NCBI GenBank assembly: GCA_013002995.1
Contig: JABDLO010000503.1
Location: forward strand, 1-36,861
Length of the DNA stretch: 36,861 nucleotides
Source: Saprospiraceae bacterium
GTDB lineage: Bacteria; Bacteroidota; Bacteroidia; Chitinophagales; Saprospiraceae
Direction: 5' to 3'
Both the position numbers and the translations under genes were made by a program. Position 1 is the first letter of the stretch, and every line of letters begins with the position of its first letter. Below are positions 34,501 through 36,861 of this stretch, piece after piece. The notes below the pieces were generated by a model that did no database searches, was not told the DNA's origin, and saw only the letters and a program-made list of their open reading frames with translations.

Positions 34501-35024
34501 CTTCTGGAGCAACTCCTTTATATGGTTCTAATATAGGGTATCTTTCAGAAGACATGACGGTTATTTCATATGCTGACATAAGAGCATCATTAAATGATGG
34601 TCAGGTATTCTCCATAGTCATGGTAGCTCAGAGAGATGGTTACTTATCAGAGATGATTGATGTAACCAATACTTACCTTAATTCGTACGCATATCATTCT
34701 ATTGATATTGAACCTTCAACCATCTTGCTTGAATTCACTCAGGAAGGTGAGATCAGTGGTCAGTTGTCAGTTGAACAGAATACACCTAATCCATTTGATC
34801 TGAGCACCAGGATTGATTTTAACATTCCTTCTGAGGAACAGGTAGCAATCCAGGTATATGATTTAACGGGTAAGATGGCTTATCAACATACTCAAGTGTA
34901 TCAGGCAGGACGTAATTCAATAACTATAAAAGTGCAAGATATACAAGGTAGTAATGGAGTATATTATTATAGGATCTCTTCAGGTAATAAGTCCATTACC
35001 AGGAAGATGATTCTAATTGAATAG
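28575..35024 (+). CDS. Giant secreted multidomain protein with T9SS sorting domain
   Basis: This 2149-residue protein has a signal peptide (cleavage after about A-Q at 27-28) and a C-terminal T9SS type A sorting domain (about 2065-2149: Q-N-T-P-N-P-F, V-Y-D-L-T-G-K, G-V-Y-Y-Y-R-I, K-M-I-L-I-E). Two homologous modules lie near residues 66-249 and 433-614 (D-F-E then G-G-Y-T-T, D-F-F-T-R-T-D-G, acidic D-x-D-x-D-G runs, D-I-A-F-D-N), separated by an Ig-like domain. Residues about 690-1740 hold HYR/adhesin-like segments with E-x-T-L-I/L-D-W-C and G-S-Y/F-D-x-C motifs. Near 1745-1800 is a carboxypeptidase-regulatory-like domain, then a dockerin-like pair (L-N-G-D-G-R-V-S-A-T-D-L-I-F-L). It is likely a surface adhesin or matrix protein. 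A strong hairpin terminator follows. Confidence 0.88.
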   Translation: MTRSSRYRSSAVIVGVLLLGLFNHLSAQMMCPFPPPTAENVNVCEGESTLIDLSAQATVTYNQLSLVDFEMPGGYTTQPAEFSDGNEDFFTRTDGTNINSGQIVYSNIQGSFYFAAMDLDAEGGQEPDTVFIDPINIMSAGALDFSIFLAEDDDGSNQDWDAPDYLHVEYQIDGGGFQPLLWVENDGSAFNSAPFIDTDFDGDGDGDEITDVFSEFTASIPGSGANLDIRIIISLDSGDEDIAFDNILVREIIGMTTFNFYDADPNPGPATQLATMVTSFDPGTTVMSSPQSVWVTTTDGMCETIATEMTVTVTSGPVVLGSATDTELCVGDDIELMETGGEADSWSWTGPNGFTSVIQNPTIMGAALGDSGTYRVRGTNSMTGCTDSSDVVITVSEAPIVLPLETITACIGGSTLIDLSSLVGPASVEDCFLLDFEAEGGYTTDQPEFSDGGGDFFTRTDGSDIGGFVNYNNVQGSFFFAGMDLDGDGMNPGMVFIDGIDISGKSNLGVGIYLAEDDDGSSEDWDEPDFVHIDYQIDGGGYQPLLWIENDGSTFNSAPYIDTDFDGTGDGAEITDVFTNFITTIAGTGNTLDLRITVNLDSGDEDIAFDNITVGTYLPAVSSFNFYDMDPSGGGVIPVASMVTSYDPGMAGTYWVTGVNGGCEGAATTIDVVVSQGEQPLRCNDHINISLNAACSVVLTPEMFSEGDGVMYEFLEVQIMNAAGQIIPDATLTGAHVGGTYTVKIIDVCNGNSCWSSVTLEDKLGPVFPDFCPQDQPCPVECFTDIDDVIANVSGFLDGQVEDCTSVEILPPTYEWRKGTDCDVPDTLVLTFTAVDAHGNLSTKKYYYTYEPIEFTNIVYPGTFTGTCTTDPVPSLTRVPTVNGEDIVFSNGDDDTQICNILARYDDIVLPACDEACDNSRKIVREFTLLDWCSSNIDVGIQIIHLKDLERPVVNPFEMDEVSVDPWLCAVEIYQLPLMDAVDNCTPSDHLETIIQGPAGMHIELEPDGRYYVHDLPKGTHAFSYYAVDCCGNKSLVQPFIVEVYDGVAPVAIAKQFTVVSLSDDNNDDGIAKIFAESLDNGSYDNCSDVKLEIRRDGFFGRTGANDGDYTRWDSLLPPFVGFPGPYAQYPCDEIGNDTYNTDYDINGNPIVNGHSWDLPSGFNRQIDPDGGEYVKFCCYDVTAATVDVNNDNILDPGYVKVWLRVWDNANMSMDASGNPIYGDVVDGHADMYNETWGFVKVEIGTPPELNVENTTIGCDWPYAEKFQEGFFLEEYWVDNYIDVYGVCDVELTVTFNDDNVDQVCPGGYFELIYTATNVDPKQVSTTKVQRVYIENFNERMACEDINWPASYQEMTCLDSGSDPELTWNAAPCDLIGWTFRSDTFLFGSDACAKIINEYTLIDWCQWDWYYGQSGNDTQNPSMMNGSVGYFEGGHDYLDGTLCEEPGIDGTPDTRIPDNGVYKYVEIIKIIDTIPPEVAIKDDKMYPITNEDCFTYVTLSNTILDMTDYECPQSAFRWEVTIDWNNNGDFEDDTDHHYTVDRYGKTIRGMDLVFEVYDQSSTSYPKSLIPFEGPMVSYDVRYVVFDGCGNVGKEVINIMAVDKKPPTPYCVSLSSAVMENGTVELWARDFDRGSFDYCTDQEFLEFTFDGIAPVEELINVEHYFDEDGEVSDAAEIEERYNSGEIQKWNPDQLSSAKVFTCDDLPTTTFGMSVWDNKDNMDYCEVTLDLVSNLGACQEDPVSDIAGTITTPAGIGINAVDVLLEKADDGTEFSEVTDADGQYAFTSLPMYVKYTITPSKDGDIQNGLSTDDVLLIQKYIMDNSEFDSPYDVIASDLNGDGRVSATDLIFLQRIVIGMTTTLKDGIWKFVDASQQLTMENALSDFRNNFAIESLDQEMMSTDFIGIKMGDVNDDVNVSLRGDNSAPRSLSTSRITAVDREVRSGEIIELPLTFENFENLVGYQMTLETDGAVIKEITSGATPLYGSNIGYLSEDMTVISYADIRASLNDGQVFSIVMVAQRDGYLSEMIDVTNTYLNSYAYHSIDIEPSTILLEFTQEGEISGQLSVEQNTPNPFDLSTRIDFNIPSEEQVAIQVYDLTGKMAYQHTQVYQAGRNSITIKVQDIQGSNGVYYYRISSGNKSITRKMILIE
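28770..30416 (+). repeat. Two diverged copies of an approximately 183-residue acidic module
   Basis: The segments 28770-29322 and about 29870-30416 encode homologous modules inside the giant protein. Shared marks in order are D-F-E...G-G-Y-T-T, D-F-F-T-R-T-D-G, Y-L/F-L-A-E-D-D-D-G-S, Y-Q-I-D-G-G-G-x-Q-P-L-L-W, N-S-A-P-x-I-D-T-D-F-D-G and S-G-D-E-D-I-A-F-D-N. DNA identity is clearly lower than protein identity, so the duplication is old. Confidence 0.85.
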
Positions 35025-35051
35025 GAGGGTTAAGTAAATTTCGTTAAATAC

Positions 35052-35091
35052 AGTTGTGGTAGAATCATGCTCTGCCACAACTTTTTATTTT
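35052..35091 (+). terminator. Intrinsic terminator after the giant T9SS gene
   Basis: AGTTGTGGTAGA (35052-35063) and TCTGCCACAACT (35071-35082) form a 12-bp stem with one G-U pair and a 7-nt loop, followed by TTTTTATTTT. It lies 28 bp after the stop at 35024. The downstream gene's ATG (35097) is only 5 bp beyond the T tract. Confidence 0.88.
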
Positions 35092-35096
35092 CTACA

Positions 35097-35744
35097 ATGA
35101 GTAAGAATCAAGAAATAGACAATATCATATTTGATCTTGGAGGTGTATTGTATAGGATTAACTATTGGGAAACTTTTAGTAAAATGGGCACCCTTCTGGG
35201 AATAGAAATGGGTCAAAATGATATTCCTGATCATATCAATGAAATTGTAAGATATTACAATGCAGGGCTCATAAGAACAGAGACCTTTCTTTGGAAGCTA
35301 CAAAAAGAGGCTAAAGGCACAACCCCACTTCCTCAAAAGTTGATTTCTGCCTGGAATGCTATGCTTATTGGGTGGGAAGAAGGAATATTTGAATTTTTAT
35401 TGAAAATAAAATCCGATTATAACCTTTACCTATATAGCAACATTAATGACCTTCATTTTAACCACCTCATTAAAGAAGTAAACTCCCTTAATTTGGATTT
35501 CAAGCTGGAGGATGTTTTTGAGGGAATGGCATTTTCTCATCAGATTAACCATGTAAAGCCTGATGTACAGGCTTTTAAATATGTATTGAATTTATATGAT
35601 GTAAATCCGGTGAAGACCCTGTTTATTGATGACTTTCAGGAAAATGTTGATGGTGCCATTAATGCTGGCATGCTAGCTGTCTGTCACGATAATGTAAAAA
35701 GCATAAAGGAAAACTTTTTTTCTTACTTGGAACTTGTTTGTTAA
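35097..35744 (+). CDS. HAD-superfamily hydrolase (YihX/epoxide hydrolase N-terminal-like)
   Basis: From the ATG at 35097 the product is 215 residues. Motif I is I-I-F-D-L-G-G-V-L-Y, where the second Asp of D-x-D is replaced by Gly as in the subfamily containing YihX and the epoxide hydrolase N-terminal phosphatase. Motif II is the Ser/Thr region L-Y-L-Y-S-N-I-N-D. The conserved Lys is in H-V-K-P-D-V-Q-A-F, and motif IV is L-F-I-D-D-F-Q-E-N. It should be a small-molecule or sugar-phosphate phosphatase. An in-frame ATG at 35067 exists but sits in the loop of the terminator hairpin, so 35097 is preferred. The gene ends before a second hairpin at 35810-35838. Confidence 0.85.
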   Translation: MSKNQEIDNIIFDLGGVLYRINYWETFSKMGTLLGIEMGQNDIPDHINEIVRYYNAGLIRTETFLWKLQKEAKGTTPLPQKLISAWNAMLIGWEEGIFEFLLKIKSDYNLYLYSNINDLHFNHLIKEVNSLNLDFKLEDVFEGMAFSHQINHVKPDVQAFKYVLNLYDVNPVKTLFIDDFQENVDGAINAGMLAVCHDNVKSIKENFFSYLELVC

Positions 35745-35888
35745 AACAACAATATATATATTTGTTAACGTTAGGTAATTCCTAAGTATTTTCGGTTTAA
35801 CACCCTTATGGCGAGGATTCCTCTCAAGTTTCCTCGCCTTTTCAATGTCCTGAATTTCTTCCATACATTTACATTTTAAAGTCATCCT
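35745..35888. other. Intergenic region between the HAD and recX genes
   Basis: It holds an AT-rich alternating run (ATATATATATTTG), a short palindrome (TTAGGTAATTCCTAA, 35771-35785) and the GC-rich hairpin listed separately. Beyond the hairpin, TACATTTA just before recX is one base off a -7 element. No gene is visible. Confidence 0.5.
35810..35842 (+). terminator. Intrinsic terminator after the HAD gene
   Basis: GGCGAGGA (35810-35817) and TCCTCGCC (35831-35838) form a perfect 8-bp GC-rich stem with a 13-nt loop, followed by four T. It separates the HAD gene from recX. Confidence 0.75.
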
Positions 35889-36365
35889 ATGAATCTTGAT
35901 ATTGTATTGAGTAAGATGCGTAGATATTGTGCCTACAGGGAAAGGTCACACAAGGAGGTGCGGTATAAGCTGGTGGAAATGAAAGTATATGGTATGGATC
36001 TTGAGAGGATCATGACCCAGTTAATAGAGGAGGATTTCCTGAATGAGTTAAGATATGCCAGGGCATACGTATCTGGAAAGTTCAGGATGAATAAGTGGGG
36101 AAGAAATAAGATACTCTTAGGCTTGAAGCAACAGAGTATTAGTCCATATTGTATTAAAAAAGCAATGGAGGAGATCGATGCAGTAGAATATAATGCTGTT
36201 TTGTACCAACTATTGGAGAAAAAAATACGTCAGTATAGTAAAGATGATGTTTATAGTAAAAGAAATAAATTGATCAAATACGCATTAGGCAGGGGATACA
36301 ATATGAATGAGATGATGTCTCATATTGAAGCTCTAATAAACAAAGATCAAACAATAAGTCGTTAA
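35889..36365 (+). CDS. recX: Regulatory protein RecX
   Basis: RecX binds RecA filaments and limits or tunes recombination. The 158-residue all-helical protein has the family's three-helix repeats: C-A-Y-R-E-R-S-H-K-E-V-R-Y-K-L near residue 14 (family R-x-x-S-x-x-E-L-x-x-K-L), then L-I-E-E-D-F-L-N-E-L-R-Y-A-R-A-Y-V (family L-x-x-x-x-Y-I-D-D-x-R-F-A-x-x-F-V) and K-W-G-R-N-K-I-L-L-G-L-K-Q-Q (family x-x-G-x-x-x-I-x-x-x-L-x-x-K-G-I). The C-terminal repeat with R-G-Y is also present. The length is typical. recA is not in the window. The next gene starts 5 bp after its stop, so they probably share a transcript. Confidence 0.88.
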   Translation: MNLDIVLSKMRRYCAYRERSHKEVRYKLVEMKVYGMDLERIMTQLIEEDFLNELRYARAYVSGKFRMNKWGRNKILLGLKQQSISPYCIKKAMEEIDAVEYNAVLYQLLEKKIRQYSKDDVYSKRNKLIKYALGRGYNMNEMMSHIEALINKDQTISR

Positions 36366-36370
36366 TAAGT

Positions 36371-36850
36371 ATGAAGACATTTAAACTACTTTTAATTTTG
36401 ATTTTAGCATGGAATCTCTCGGGATGTTCAAAAGATGAATCTATACATCAGAAAGAACTCGATTACATAATCTTTGGATCATTTTATGGAGAATGTATTG
36501 GTGAGAATTGCGTGTCGATTTATAAATTACAGGGAACAAGTCTTTTCGTTGATACAAGAAAGCAATATCCTAATGGGATGAGTCGATATGAAGGAACATA
36601 TGAAATCCTTCCTCAGGAATTATATGATCTTGTTGCTGATTTAGCGAGTGAGGTTCCAGACGAGCTGCTTAATATGGAGCCAGGGACGATTGGTTGTCCG
36701 GATTGTGCAGATGGTGGCGGAAAATATATTGAAATCAATCAGGACGGGAAGATTAAAGCCTGGTCAATAGACAATGTATTAAACAACATACCCGAATCAC
36801 TTCATGAATTCATGAGTACTTTAGAAGAAAAGATTGAATTATTACTGTAA
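36371..36850 (+). CDS. Small hypothetical lipoprotein
   Basis: The 159-residue product has a lipoprotein signal peptide (L-L-L-I-L-I-L-A-W-N-L-S-G-C, lipobox L-S-G-C at 16-19). The mature part is acidic and has four Cys residues in two pairs, C-I-G-E-N-C (near 42-47) and C-P-D-C-A-D-G-G-G-K-Y-I-E-I (near 117-120); the second looks like a C-x-x-C metal or redox site. No family was recognised. It follows recX after 5 bp, which may be chance packing rather than shared function. It ends 11 bp before the window edge. Confidence 0.65.
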   Translation: MKTFKLLLILILAWNLSGCSKDESIHQKELDYIIFGSFYGECIGENCVSIYKLQGTSLFVDTRKQYPNGMSRYEGTYEILPQELYDLVADLASEVPDELLNMEPGTIGCPDCADGGGKYIEINQDGKIKAWSIDNVLNNIPESLHEFMSTLEEKIELLL

Positions 36851-36861
36851 GCTTCTAGACC

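Noticed and set aside
35771-35785. TTAGGTAATTCCTAA palindrome as a regulator site
   Set aside because: It has only 5-bp arms, occurs once, and lies after a gene end and before a terminator, so it is likely chance.
1-36861. CRISPR arrays, tRNA or rRNA genes, insertion sequences, prophage or replication origin
   Set aside because: No regularly spaced repeats, cloverleaf-like RNA, transposase or integrase frame, or DnaA-box cluster was seen while reading either strand; weak cases could be missed by eye.

Overview
The window is AT-rich chromosomal DNA from a member of the Bacteroidota, most likely a Saprospiria-type organism. The evidence is a 2149-residue secreted protein with a dockerin-like segment and a C-terminal type IX secretion (T9SS) sorting domain, several exact copies of the Bacteroidota -7 promoter element TAnnTTTG, starts preceded by A-rich DNA rather than Shine-Dalgarno boxes, the birA / rsfS-ftsH neighbourhood typical of the phylum, a mevalonate kinase-like gene, and a BlaI/M56 sensor unit. 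No rRNA, tRNA, phage, transposase or CRISPR was seen. It reads as mostly housekeeping chromosome with a few accessory islands.

Layout. 1-653: the end of an MBL-fold hydrolase gene, then a gene-free stretch holding an imperfect foldback repeat and a GGCTAAA heptamer array. 654-4119 (minus strand): rsfS, ftsH, a GtrA-like membrane gene and a small membrane gene. 4217-9879 (plus): birA, cinA, a 2-oxoacid dehydrogenase E2 gene and an OmpA/PD40 envelope protein gene, closely packed. 9872-10747 (minus): a mevalonate kinase-like gene whose 3' end overlaps the OmpA gene. 10849-11013: a 54-residue membrane protein gene. 11102-16482 (plus): mfd followed by two overlapping PH-domain membrane protein genes. 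16534-18496 (minus): a compact cassette of a papain-family cysteine protease, a small protein repeating the protease's C-terminal domain, and a chagasin-like (I42) cysteine protease inhibitor. 18667-20697 (minus): methylmalonyl-CoA mutase. 20838-24304 (minus): an operon of BlaI-type repressor, M56 sensor protease and a secreted PDZ protein with a recent internal duplication; two matching 16-bp palindromes precede the repressor and a strong terminator closes the unit. 24416-25973 (minus): pabB and pabC. 26048-28402: a divergent pair, an SRPBCC/GyrI-like membrane-anchored protein and a beta-propeller-like lipoprotein. 28575-35024: the giant T9SS cargo protein. 35097-36850 (plus): a HAD hydrolase, RecX and a small lipoprotein.

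Two units stand out. The protease / domain-twin / inhibitor cassette looks like a self-contained protease system: the three genes are co-directional with gaps of 30 and 46 bp, none encodes a clear signal peptide, and the protease and its small neighbour share a C-terminal domain ending in EIYA. The BlaI-M56-PDZ operon looks like an autoregulated envelope-sensing circuit with visible operators, an unusual Leu/Glu-rich sensor tail and an acidic duplicated effector protein. Functions are inferred from motifs read by eye; no database search was possible.
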